Under the pieces are notes generated by a model, which made no database searches, had not been told where the DNA came from, and was given only the letters and a program-made list of their open reading frames with translations. The position numbers and the translations under genes are program-made. From Hydrocarboniphaga daqingensis (lineage in GTDB: Bacteria > Pseudomonadota > Gammaproteobacteria > Nevskiales > Nevskiaceae): a DNA stretch of 64,000 nucleotides. The stretch lies in assembly GCF_900129825.1 (NCBI RefSeq), contig NZ_FQWZ01000006.1, forward strand, positions 207,674 to 271,673. Reading direction: 5' to 3'. Below are positions 8,698 through 18,745 of this stretch, piece by piece; the first letter of the stretch is position 1; each line of letters starts with the position of its first letter.

Positions 8698-9537
8698 ATG
8701 AAAGACTTCAAGAACCGTGTCGCTGCGATCACCGGCGCCAGCTCCGGCATCGGCCGTGCATTGGCGCTCGACCTGGCCAAGCGCGGCTGTCACCTGGCGC
8801 TGGCCAGCAACAGCAATCTGAAAGCGCTGGCCGAGACCGCGGCAATGGCCACCGAACTCGGCGTGACGGTGACGTCGCAGCGCGTCGATGTCGCGCAGCG
8901 CAGCGCGGTCGAAGCCTGGGCACGCAAAGTGGTGGCTGACCATGGGCGCGTGAACCTGATCGTCAACAATGCGGGCGTCGCTCACGCCGGCACCGTGCTC
9001 GGCAGCGAAATCGCCGATTACGAATGGGTGATGGGCGTCAACTACTGGGGCGTCGTCTACGGCACCAAGGCGTTTCTGCCGCTGCTGATCGACAGCGGCG
9101 AAGGCCACGTGGTCAACGTATCGAGCGTGTTCGGGCTGTTCGCACAGCCGGCGATGAGCGCCTATAACTCCAGCAAGTTTGCAGTGCGCGGTTTCACCGA
9201 ATCGCTGCGGCAGGAGCTGGATCTGGCGCGCAACGGCGTCAGCGCCACCTGCGTGCATCCCGGTGGCGTCAAGACCAACATCGCCGTCAACGGCCGCTTC
9301 TCGGCCAGCGTCAGCGACGTCACCGGCAGCAATGGCAACAAGAGCCGCGACGCGTTCGAGATGCTGCTGCGGACCACGCCCGAAACCGCGGCCAAGGCGA
9401 TCGTCGCCGGCATTCGTCGCGATGCGCGGCGCGTGCTGATCGGCATCGACGCGCGCGCGGGTGACGGCATGCAGCGGCTGCTGCCGTCGCGTTACCAAGA
9501 CTTGGTCACCGGCGCGATGCGCTTGATCAAGCGATAA
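8698..9537 (+). CDS. short-chain dehydrogenase/reductase (SDR)
   Basis: 279 residues with a strong GGGGGAG ribosome binding site 9 nt before the ATG. Classical SDR features: nucleotide-binding TGASSGIG (residues 14-21), NNAG (~90), the catalytic Ser in VVNVSSVFG and the YNSSK active site (~154-158), then PGGVKTNIA. It is a close paralogue of the SDR at 27488 in this window (shared NNAGV, FAVRGFTE/FAVRGYTE and HPGG elements). Such enzymes often act on acyl or alcohol substrates. A phosphatase gene follows 9 bp later, so the two may be cotranscribed. Confidence 0.85.
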   Translation: MKDFKNRVAAITGASSGIGRALALDLAKRGCHLALASNSNLKALAETAAMATELGVTVTSQRVDVAQRSAVEAWARKVVADHGRVNLIVNNAGVAHAGTVLGSEIADYEWVMGVNYWGVVYGTKAFLPLLIDSGEGHVVNVSSVFGLFAQPAMSAYNSSKFAVRGFTESLRQELDLARNGVSATCVHPGGVKTNIAVNGRFSASVSDVTGSNGNKSRDAFEMLLRTTPETAAKAIVAGIRRDARRVLIGIDARAGDGMQRLLPSRYQDLVTGAMRLIKR

Positions 9538-9546
9538 GATGGCGTC

Positions 9547-10359
9547 ATGCCCAGCCCGCTGATCGACACCGTCGCCACCTTGCTCGCCGGCATCGCCGCC
9601 GACGTGGTGATGCCCCGCTTCCGCCAGCTTGCCGCCAGCGACGTCAGCGAGAAATCACCGGGCGAAATCGTCACTGTCGTCGATCGCGCCGTCGAAGCCG
9701 CGCTGATTCCCGCGTTGACGGCGCTGCGCAGTGGATCGCGCGTGGTCGGCGAAGAAGGCGTGTCCGAAAACCCCGATCTGCTGCACGGGCTCGACCGCGG
9801 CGAGGTCTGGGTCGTCGATCCGATCGACGGCACCACCAACTTCGTCCACGGCCGCGAGGACTTCGGGATCATGGTGGCGCTGCTGCGCGACGGCGAGGCG
9901 CTGATGTCGTGGATTCAGTTTCCGGTCAACGGGGGGATCGCCGTCGCCGAGCACGGTAGCGGCGCGTACTGGAACGGCGCGCGTCTGCAACTGAGTGAGC
10001 GCGATGCCGCGCGGCCGCAAGCGCTGCGCGGTGTCGTCAAGACCGGCTTCATGCCCGAGCCGATGCGCAGCCGCATCGACGCCCGCGCGCAGCGCCATGT
10101 CGCCGACCGGATTCCCGGCACACAGAGCGCGTGCGGCGATTACCTGTCGTATGCGCGCGGCGAATCCGACTTAGGGCTGTACTGGCGGATGCTGCCCTGG
10201 GATCACGCGCCCGGCAGCCTGCTGCTGACCGAAGCCGGCGGCCACGTTGCCCGTCACGACGGCAGCCCGTATCAAGTTGCGATGCCGGGCACCGGCCTGC
10301 TGGTCGCGCGCAGCCACGCCGTGTGGCAGCAAGCGCAGCGCGAACTGCTGCAGCCCTAG
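9547..10359 (+). CDS. inositol monophosphatase-family phosphatase
   Basis: 270 residues. Mg-binding motifs of the IMPase/HisN/CysQ superfamily are present: GEEGV (~72-76), WVVDPIDGTTNFVHG (~90-104) and the C-terminal WDHAPGSLLLTEAGG (~221-235). It acts on phosphate monoesters (inositol-1-phosphate, histidinol-phosphate or PAP); the exact substrate is not decided by these motifs. It lies 9 bp behind the SDR gene and converges with the HMG-CoA reductase gene, with only 22 bp between the two stop codons. Confidence 0.82.
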   Translation: MPSPLIDTVATLLAGIAADVVMPRFRQLAASDVSEKSPGEIVTVVDRAVEAALIPALTALRSGSRVVGEEGVSENPDLLHGLDRGEVWVVDPIDGTTNFVHGREDFGIMVALLRDGEALMSWIQFPVNGGIAVAEHGSGAYWNGARLQLSERDAARPQALRGVVKTGFMPEPMRSRIDARAQRHVADRIPGTQSACGDYLSYARGESDLGLYWRMLPWDHAPGSLLLTEAGGHVARHDGSPYQVAMPGTGLLVARSHAVWQQAQRELLQP

Positions 10360-10381
10360 CGGCAGCGCCCGCGCACCACGA

Positions 10382-11572
10382 TCACGGGCGGTTGCGACCG
10401 TATTGGTCGTGGCTCGACACCCAGTCGCCGGCCAGCACCGCGCTCGACAACGACGTCTCACCGGCCAGCACGGTCGCCGCGCAAATCTCGGCAAATCGAT
10501 CGGCCTTGCCGCTGCCATAGCAGCCGAGCAGCTCCAGGCATTCGCGCTGCGTCGCAAGCCCGGTGCCGCCGCCGTACGTGGCCACGATCAGCGACGGCAG
10601 CGTGACCGACCAGTAGTAATCGCCATTGGGCAGCAGTTGCGTGTAGACCAGCGAGGAATGCGATTCGGACACGTTGGCCACGTCCTGGCCAGTGGCGATG
10701 AACAACGCAGTCAAGCCATTGGCGGCGTGCGCGCCGTTGCTGGCGCTGCCGGCCATGAACGCGCCGGTCATCGACACCTGGCGCGCTTCAAACAACTGCT
10801 GCGCCGACACTTTCATGATGCGGCGCAGCGCCTCGTCGGTGAACGTGGCCTCGGCGATCACGCGGCGGCCGCGCGTCAGCAGCGTGTTCAGCTGCGAGTG
10901 CTTCTTGTCGGTGTCGATGTTGCCCGACAGCATGAAGCGCGGATGATCCGGATGCGTGTCGCGTATCCACTCGCAAGCCGCCAGCGTCGCCTTGCCGGCC
11001 ATGTTCTGACCGGCGGCATCGCCGGTGTGATAGTTGAAGCGCAAGTAACGCAGGTTGCCGACGGCAAACTGCAGCACTTCGATCAGCTTGCCGAAGCGTG
11101 TCGTGGCTTCGGCCGCCGCACGAATGCCGTCGAGATGGTCTTCGATCCAGTGACCGAAGTCGCGCGACGCTCGCGCATCACTGAAGAAGAACACCGGTGA
11201 GCGCTGCATATGCTGCTCGACGACGGTCGTGCGCACGCCACCGCATTCGGCGATCAGCCGCATGCCGCGGTTGTAGCTGGCCACCAGCGTGCCTTCGGTG
11301 GTCGCCATCGGCACGTAGAAATCGCCTTGCGCATGCTCGCCGTTGATCCGCAGCGGACCGGCGACGCCGATCGGCACCTGCGCCACGCCGGCGAACAACT
11401 CGACGTTGCCGCGCAGCGACGATGGCGGCAGCGAATAGTGGCCGATATGGTCGGTACGGCTGCCAGGCCGTTGCTGCAGCAGAAAGTCGCGACGCGACTG
11501 CGCAGCGGCCTCGGTGTAATCGTCATTGCGGTCGCGCGGCACCGGCACGCGCGGCGGCGGTTGCTGGCTCAT
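10382..11572 (-). CDS. hydroxymethylglutaryl-CoA reductase
   Basis: 396 residues, the size of the catalytic domain of HMG-CoA reductases. Recognisable motifs: QVPIGVAGPLRING, PMATTEGTLVASYNRG (the Glu of TTEG is catalytic), FNYHTGDAAGQNM (nucleotide/substrate-binding DAxGxN), LSGNIDTDKKHS (catalytic Lys), ATGQDVANVSES (catalytic Asp) and a C-terminal AGDWVSSHDQYGRNR that supplies the His. No membrane segment is present, so it is soluble. It interconverts HMG-CoA and mevalonate with NAD(P)H. None of the other mevalonate-pathway genes is in the window, and this enzyme is unusual for a Gammaproteobacterium, so the direction of the reaction in the cell is open. Confidence 0.85.
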   Translation of the reverse strand: MSQQPPPRVPVPRDRNDDYTEAAAQSRRDFLLQQRPGSRTDHIGHYSLPPSSLRGNVELFAGVAQVPIGVAGPLRINGEHAQGDFYVPMATTEGTLVASYNRGMRLIAECGGVRTTVVEQHMQRSPVFFFSDARASRDFGHWIEDHLDGIRAAAEATTRFGKLIEVLQFAVGNLRYLRFNYHTGDAAGQNMAGKATLAACEWIRDTHPDHPRFMLSGNIDTDKKHSQLNTLLTRGRRVIAEATFTDEALRRIMKVSAQQLFEARQVSMTGAFMAGSASNGAHAANGLTALFIATGQDVANVSESHSSLVYTQLLPNGDYYWSVTLPSLIVATYGGGTGLATQRECLELLGCYGSGKADRFAEICAATVLAGETSLSSAVLAGDWVSSHDQYGRNRP

Positions 11573-11711
11573 GGTCTGCTCCGGTCGAAGTCCTCAGGCG
11601 CGCACGCTAGCAACACCGCGGCTGCAAGCCGCTGGCACGCGCGCCATCATGTCGACTCCGCGCAGCCAAGCGCCCCACCCGATCCGCAAGTGTCCTGATG
11701 AGCATCCTGCG

Positions 11712-12224
11712 ATGAGTCATGTCCACAGCTTTGCGCCGGTCATCGACGAGCAAGCCCGCGTGCTGGTGCTGGGCTCGATGCCCGGCCGCATCTCGCTGGA
11801 GATGCAGCAGTACTACGCACACCCGCGCAACGCATTTTGGACGCTGATGGAGTCGCTGTTCGGCATTGCACGCAGCCGGCCTTACGCCGAGCGCCTGCAG
11901 GCCCTGCAAGCGCAGCAGGTCGCGCTGTGGGACGTGCTGAAGCTGTGCACGCGCGAAGGCAGCCTGGACTCGGCGATCGTCGAATCGTCGATCGTCTGCA
12001 ATGATTTTGCGGGGCTGTTCACGCGCTACCCGCAGGTGCGCGACGTCTTCCTCAACGGCAGCAAGGCCGCTGCCAGCTTCGAGCGTTACGTCGTGCCGAC
12101 GCTCGGCGATCACCGCATCCGGCTGCACCGGATGCCATCGACGAGCCCGGCGCATGCGGCGCTGAGCGCGCAAGCCAAGCTCGCGGCCTGGCAAGTCGTG
12201 CGCAGCGTGCTGGCGGCTAGCTGA
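11712..12224 (+). CDS. uracil-DNA glycosylase superfamily; DNA-deoxyinosine (hypoxanthine) glycosylase type
   Basis: 170 residues from ATG at 11712 (MSHVHSFAPVID). The N-terminal LVLGSMPGRISLEMQQYYAHPRNAFW is the active-site block of the Mug/TDG-like glycosylases (GSMPG and PRNAFW), followed by ALWDVLKLCTREGSLDSAI and the C-terminal MPSTSPAHA, which corresponds to the intercalation loop. These enzymes excise deaminated bases from DNA in base-excision repair. The frame is open upstream to 11526, but the family start fits 11712. It is followed by a perfect terminator hairpin. Confidence 0.8.
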   Translation: MSHVHSFAPVIDEQARVLVLGSMPGRISLEMQQYYAHPRNAFWTLMESLFGIARSRPYAERLQALQAQQVALWDVLKLCTREGSLDSAIVESSIVCNDFAGLFTRYPQVRDVFLNGSKAAASFERYVVPTLGDHRIRLHRMPSTSPAHAALSAQAKLAAWQVVRSVLAAS

Positions 12225-12253
12225 GCGCAGGCGTCACACCGGACGCCAGATGC

Positions 12254-12281
12254 GATAAAGCCGCCTTTCGGCGGCTTTATC
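12254..12281. terminator. bidirectional rho-independent terminator
   Basis: Perfect 12-bp inverted repeat, GATAAAGCCGCC and GGCGGCTTTATC, around a TTTC loop. It sits between the convergent glycosylase gene (+) and acyl-CoA dehydrogenase gene (-). The A/T ends of the stem give a T-run on either strand, so it can serve both. Confidence 0.85.
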
Positions 12282-12321
12282 GTTGCAGCGCGGCCGCCGA
12301 CATCGCGGCCGATATCCAGGC

Positions 12322-14109
12322 TTAGAACAACGCGGCTTCCAGGCCCATGACGACGTCCGAACCGGCACGCGCCTGACGGATGTAGCCGGCCGTTTCCGGC
12401 AGCAGCTTGGCGAAGTAGAAGCGGGCCGTCGCCAGCTTGGCGGTGTAGAAACCATCGCCGCTGGACTGCTTGGCCAGCGCCACCTTGGCCATCTTCGCCC
12501 AGAAGTACGCGTAGACCATGTGGCCGACGACGCGCTGATACGGCACGGCCGCGGCGGTGGCTTCTTCGGGGTTCTTCATCGCCTTCATGCCGATTTCGCC
12601 GGTCAGCTTGGTGACCTTGTCGCCGATATCCATCAGCGGCTCGATGAATTCCTTCATCGACTCGTCACCGGCGTTTTCAGCGATGAACTGCTGCATCAGC
12701 TTGCCGAACTTCTTGAGCTTGGCGCCGCCGTCGGACAGCACCTTGCGCGCCAGCAGGTCCAGCGCCTGGATCGAGTTGGTGCCCTCGTAGATCATGTTGA
12801 TGCGGGCATCGCGGACGAACTGCTCCATGCCCCATTCCTTGATGAAGCCATGACCACCGAAGCACTGCAGCGCCAGGTTGGTGGTTTCGAACGTGTTGTC
12901 CGAAACGAAGGCCTTGACGATCGGCGTCAGCAGCGCGACCAGGTCGGCCGAGTCCTTGCGGACCTTCTCGTCCGGGTGGCTCAGTTCGCGGTCGATCTGC
13001 AGCGCCAGCCAGTAGCTGAACGCACGACCCGCTTCGGTGTAAGCCTTCTGCGTCAGCAGCATGCGGCGCACGTCAGCGTGAACGATGATCGGATCGGCCG
13101 GCTTGTCCTTGTTGACCGGGCCCTTGGCGGCGCGGAACTGGGTGCGGTCCTTGGCGTAGGCCAGCGAGTTCTGCAGCGCCACCTCGGCCAGGCCGAGCGA
13201 CTGCATGCCGACGCCCAGACGCGCGCCGTTCATCATCACGAACATCGCGTTCAGGCCGCGGTTCGGCTCGCCGACCAGCCAGCCGTAGGCGCCGTCGAGG
13301 TTCATCACGCAGGTGGCGTTGCCGTGGATGCCCATCTTGTGTTCGATCGAGCCGCACTTGATCGCATTGCGCTCGCCGATGCCGCCGTCGGCATTCGGGA
13401 CAAACTTGGGCACGATGAACAGCGAGATGCCCTTGGTGCCTTCCGGCGCGCCCGGCAGGCGGGCCAGCACGAGGTGGATGATGTTCTCGGCCAGATCGTG
13501 CTCACCGGAGCTGATGAAGATCTTGGTGCCCGAGATCTGGTAGCGACCGTCGCCGACCGGCTCGGCCTTGGTCCGCAGCAGGCCCAGGTCAGAGCCGCAG
13601 TGCGGCTCGGTCAGGCACATCGTGCCGGTCCACTGGCCCGAGGTCAGCTTGGGCAGGTAGACCTTCTTCTGCTCCGGCGTGCCGTGGGCATGCAGCGCCT
13701 CGTAGGCGCCGTGGGTCAGGCCCGGATACATCGTCCAGGCCTGGTTGGCCGAGTTCAGCATTTCGTAGAACGCGTTGTTGACGAAATGCGGCAGGCCCTG
13801 GCCGCCGTACTCCGGGTCGGCCGACAGCGCCGGCCAGCCGGCGTCGACGTACTGTGCAAACGCTTCCTTGAAGCCCTTGGGCGCGGTCACGACGCCATCG
13901 CCGACGTAGGTGCAGCCTTCTTCGTCGCCGCTCTGGTTCAGCGGGGCGATCACCGTGGCAGCGAACTTGCCGCCTTCTTCGAGGATCGAGTTGATCGTGT
14001 CGACATCGACGTCAGCATGAGCCGGCAGGCTCTTGAGCTCCTGTTCGACATTCAGCAGTTCGTGCAGAACGAACTGGATATCGCGCATAGGGGCGGTATA
14101 GCTGGGCAT
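12322..14109 (-). CDS. acyl-CoA dehydrogenase with C-terminal extension
   Basis: 595 residues from ATG at 14109, with GGAG 8 nt upstream; an in-frame TTG at 14115 is less likely. FAD/acyl-CoA signatures: MCLTEPHCGSDLG (~165-177), ISGTKIFISSGEHD, QCFGGHGFIKEWGMEQFVRDAR and IYEGTNSIQALDLLARKVL, where the Glu of YEGTN is the catalytic base. Its length and the extra C-terminal domain place it with the ~600-residue beta-oxidation dehydrogenases for medium or long acyl chains (DmdC/phenylpropionate-type included). It catalyses the first step of beta-oxidation, passing electrons to ETF. It is monocistronic and ends at the 12254 terminator. Confidence 0.88.
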   Translation of the reverse strand: MPSYTAPMRDIQFVLHELLNVEQELKSLPAHADVDVDTINSILEEGGKFAATVIAPLNQSGDEEGCTYVGDGVVTAPKGFKEAFAQYVDAGWPALSADPEYGGQGLPHFVNNAFYEMLNSANQAWTMYPGLTHGAYEALHAHGTPEQKKVYLPKLTSGQWTGTMCLTEPHCGSDLGLLRTKAEPVGDGRYQISGTKIFISSGEHDLAENIIHLVLARLPGAPEGTKGISLFIVPKFVPNADGGIGERNAIKCGSIEHKMGIHGNATCVMNLDGAYGWLVGEPNRGLNAMFVMMNGARLGVGMQSLGLAEVALQNSLAYAKDRTQFRAAKGPVNKDKPADPIIVHADVRRMLLTQKAYTEAGRAFSYWLALQIDRELSHPDEKVRKDSADLVALLTPIVKAFVSDNTFETTNLALQCFGGHGFIKEWGMEQFVRDARINMIYEGTNSIQALDLLARKVLSDGGAKLKKFGKLMQQFIAENAGDESMKEFIEPLMDIGDKVTKLTGEIGMKAMKNPEEATAAAVPYQRVVGHMVYAYFWAKMAKVALAKQSSGDGFYTAKLATARFYFAKLLPETAGYIRQARAGSDVVMGLEAALF

Positions 14110-14361
14110 GGTCAAACTCCGGAAAGAGGTTGGAGGAAAAGGGGTAATGTGATTACGGTTAGCCTATCCGATACGGATGCGTATGGGGACTGGCCGGAGG
14201 GACAGTGGACGCCTGATTTCGCCCGCCGGTCCGGCGGTCCGGCCACCACGGGACCGACCCGGTGGCGGCACCGGACCGAGGGGGGCCGTAACTACCATCG
14301 CCCTCGCCGGTCGATGCTGCCGACAATGGCTGCAATCGATATCCGAACCAAGGTGTCTTTG

Positions 14362-14835
14362 ATGACCACGCGCAGCGTCGACGACTGGCTGAACGAATAT
14401 TCGGCCTCGCATCTGAACCCGTTCAACAAGGCGATGCACTGGGTCTGCGTCCCCAGCATCGTGTTTTCGCTGTTCATGGCGCTCAAGTGCGTGCCGGTCG
14501 GCACGCCGCTGTTCAATCTCGCGACGCTGGCGCTGGCCTTGTCGCTGGGCTACTACCTGCGGCTGTCGTGGCGGCTGGCGATCGGCCTGGCGCTGGTGAT
14601 GTTGCCGATGTACGGCTTGATCCTGGCGATCGAGCAAGCGGCTGGCGCGTACACGATCGCGGTGGCGACCGGCATCTTCGTCGTGGCCTGGATCGGGCAG
14701 TTCATCGGCCACCACGTCGAGGGCGCGCGGCCGTCGTTCCTGAAGGACGTGCAGTTCCTGATGATCGGCCCGATGTGGCTGATGGCTTTCGCCTACCGCA
14801 AGTGGCAGATCCCGCTGCGGGCCGGCACCGCTTGA
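14362..14835 (+). CDS. DUF962/Mpo1-like membrane protein
   Basis: 157 residues. The N terminus WLNEYSASHLNPFNKAMHWVCVPSIVFSLFMAL carries the family pattern of an Asn-His rich start (H..P.N...H..G/C.P) followed by hydrophobic segments. The C-terminal AWIGQFIGHHVEGARPSFLKDVQFLMIGPMWLMA matches the second conserved block (GH.. EG..P). The yeast member Mpo1 is an iron-dependent dioxygenase in 2-hydroxy fatty acid alpha-oxidation; the bacterial role is inferred only. Four hydrophobic segments indicate an inner-membrane location. It lies 25 bp upstream of the PanE-like gene. Confidence 0.8.
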   Translation: MTTRSVDDWLNEYSASHLNPFNKAMHWVCVPSIVFSLFMALKCVPVGTPLFNLATLALALSLGYYLRLSWRLAIGLALVMLPMYGLILAIEQAAGAYTIAVATGIFVVAWIGQFIGHHVEGARPSFLKDVQFLMIGPMWLMAFAYRKWQIPLRAGTA

Positions 14836-14860
14836 TTCGCGCCGCGATCGTCGGCGGCCG

Positions 14861-15895
14861 ATGACGGTCAAAGTCGCCGTCGTCGGCGCCGGCAACATCG
14901 GCTGTGCGATCGGCGTGCAACTACTGCACGCCGGGCTCGACGCGACGCTGATCGCGCGCCCCCAGATCGCGGCCGACATCGCCGCCAACGGGCTGCGCCT
15001 CAGCGACTACCGCGGGCAGCAATGGCACCGGACCGGCTCGCAGGTGCCGGTCAGCACGACACTGGATGCGGCGCGCGAAGCGACGCTGGTGCTGCTTGCC
15101 GTCAAATGCGCCGACGTTCACGCCACTGCCGACGCACTGGCGCCGCAGCTGCGGCGCGATGCGCTGGTGGTCTGCCTGCAGAACGGTATCGGCAGCGCCG
15201 AGCGCGCCCGCGCACGGCTGCCGGGCCAGCCGGTGGTGTCGGCGATCGTGCCGTACAACGTCGCGCGGCTCGGGCCCGGGGCGTACCACATCGGCACCGA
15301 AGGCCAGTTGCTGTTCGAAGCCCACCCGCAGCTGCGGCCGCTGGTTGAGGCGCTGGCGAATCGCGGCATCGGCACCGAGCTGCGCGACGACTTTGTCGCG
15401 GTGCAATGGGGCAAGCTGCTGCTGAACCTCAACAACGCCGTCAACGCGCTGTCGGGCCTGCCGCTGAAGGCCGAGTTGTCGCAGCGTGATTTCCGCCGCT
15501 GCCTGGCGCTGGCGCAACGCGAAGCGCTGGCAACGCTGCAAGCGGCGGCGATCCAGCCGGCCAAGCTGACGCCGATCGCGCCGCGCTGGCTGCCGACGCT
15601 GCTGAGCGTGCCCGACGCGGTGTTTCGTGTGGCGGCGCGCAAGATGTTGGCGATCGACCCGTTGGCACGCTCGTCGATGGCCGACGATCTGCAGCGCGGC
15701 CGTGCAACCGAAGTCGATTACCTGAACGGCGCTGTCGTCGAACTCGCCCGCCGCCTCGGCCGCGAGGCGCCGGTCAACCAGCGGCTGCAGGCGCTGGTAC
15801 ATGCCGCCGAACAAGGCGGCTCGCATCATTGGAGCGCCGCAGCGCTGCTCGCGCAGCTCAGCGCGTCGCCGAGCCCGCACACGCCGATCGCCTAG
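14861..15895 (+). CDS. panE: 2-dehydropantoate 2-reductase family protein
   Basis: 344 residues. N-terminal NADPH-binding motif VAVVGAGNIGCAIGVQLLHAG (residues 4-24), then VLLAVKCADVHA, CLQNGIGSAER and the catalytic Lys region WGKLLLNLNNAVNALSG (~181-197). The C-terminal helical domain contains SSMADDLQRGRATEVDYLNG, typical of ketopantoate reductases (the SSM..D...GR.TE.D..NG motif). The enzyme reduces 2-dehydropantoate to pantoate for coenzyme A synthesis. It is somewhat longer than E. coli PanE (303), so a paralogue acting on another 2-oxo acid is possible. Its stop overlaps the stop of the convergent gene (CCTAGG at 15891-15896). Confidence 0.8.
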   Translation: MTVKVAVVGAGNIGCAIGVQLLHAGLDATLIARPQIAADIAANGLRLSDYRGQQWHRTGSQVPVSTTLDAAREATLVLLAVKCADVHATADALAPQLRRDALVVCLQNGIGSAERARARLPGQPVVSAIVPYNVARLGPGAYHIGTEGQLLFEAHPQLRPLVEALANRGIGTELRDDFVAVQWGKLLLNLNNAVNALSGLPLKAELSQRDFRRCLALAQREALATLQAAAIQPAKLTPIAPRWLPTLLSVPDAVFRVAARKMLAIDPLARSSMADDLQRGRATEVDYLNGAVVELARRLGREAPVNQRLQALVHAAEQGGSHHWSAAALLAQLSASPSPHTPIA

Positions 15896-16725
15896 GCGAT
15901 CGGCTCCATCGCGATCTGCTGCCGCGCTTGCTGCAGCCGATCGAACAGCGGATGGGCCGCATCGAGCCGATGGCCGTCGATCGCGGCGACCGGCGTTGCC
16001 GCGTGCGTCGCATTGCACAGAAACGCGGCTGCGAACGAGCCCAGTTCATCAGCGTGCACCAGACGCTGCTGCTGCTCGACGCCCATCCGATCCAGCGCGG
16101 CGACCAGCACCTGCTGCGTCACGCCGGCCAGCATCGGCGCTTGCGGCCAGACGATGCGCTGACCGTCGAACAAGCCGATGTTCCAGGTCGGACCTTCGCT
16201 GACGGCGCCGTCGTCGCCGACGAACAGCGCATCGTCACAACCCGCCTGCTGCGCCAGGCGACGCTGCCACAGCGCGCCGAACGTGGCCTCGTGCTTGATC
16301 TGCGGCAGTTCGCGCGCATAGCGCTGCACGCACAGCCGTTGCGGCAGCGGCGCCGCCGCCGGGGCCGGCGCCGCGACGCTGATCATCACGTTGAGCGAAT
16401 CGCTACGGCCCGGACGGCTGCGGTCGAAGCGCGACGCATGTACGGCGATCCGCACCGAGCTGGCGTGGATCGCATCGCGCCCCGCGTGTTCCAGCGCCTG
16501 ATGCAGCCAGCGCCAGACCTGAGGCAGATTCAGCTCGGCATCGAACAACAGCCGCGTCGCCGCCTGCAGCCGCTGGCCGTGTAATGCGAGGCCGGCGACG
16601 GCCGCGTCGCGCACCTGCATCGATGTGAAATGCCCGAAGTTCGGCAACGCGGCCTGCAGCGTTTCGACGCGGGCCGGCTGCCCGTTGATCTCGATCCAGG
16701 TATCGCGGCTGATCGTCGTCGTCAT
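15892..16725 (-). CDS. class IV aminotransferase family protein (aminodeoxychorismate lyase/branched-chain aminotransferase-like)
   Basis: 277 residues from ATG at 16725. The pattern is that of fold-type IV PLP enzymes: N-terminal INGQPARV and FTSMQVRDAAVAGLALHGQRL, then the catalytic-Lys region QIKHEATFGALW, DDALFVGDDGAVSEGPTWNIGLFDGQRIV (the E-x-x-x-x-N/S cofactor segment) and MLAGVTQQVLV. Function could be 4-amino-4-deoxychorismate lyase (PabC), a D-amino-acid or a branched-chain transaminase; the motifs do not separate them. It lies 32 bp downstream of the ABC-F gene on the same strand and is probably cotranscribed with it. Confidence 0.75.
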   Translation of the reverse strand: MTTTISRDTWIEINGQPARVETLQAALPNFGHFTSMQVRDAAVAGLALHGQRLQAATRLLFDAELNLPQVWRWLHQALEHAGRDAIHASSVRIAVHASRFDRSRPGRSDSLNVMISVAAPAPAAAPLPQRLCVQRYARELPQIKHEATFGALWQRRLAQQAGCDDALFVGDDGAVSEGPTWNIGLFDGQRIVWPQAPMLAGVTQQVLVAALDRMGVEQQQRLVHADELGSFAAAFLCNATHAATPVAAIDGHRLDAAHPLFDRLQQARQQIAMEPIA

Positions 16726-16757
16726 CGTCGGGCAAAGCGCGGCAGCACCCAGCGGCG

Positions 16758-18608
<1,851 letters not shown>

Positions 18609-18745
18609 GGGCGCGCAGTTTAGCGGCTGGCTGGCCCGACAGTGGTCGCTGTCGAGCAGGGCAGCTGCCGGGCAGGCCGCGCCACCTACACTCGGCCGCA
18701 GGCCGCCATGGAGAGCGGTCATCACCGGTGCAGGAGCAGCCCATC

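Noticed and set aside
12283-14835. 850-residue open frame on the plus strand
   Set aside because: Antisense to the acyl-CoA dehydrogenase; only its last part, from 14362, is a real gene.
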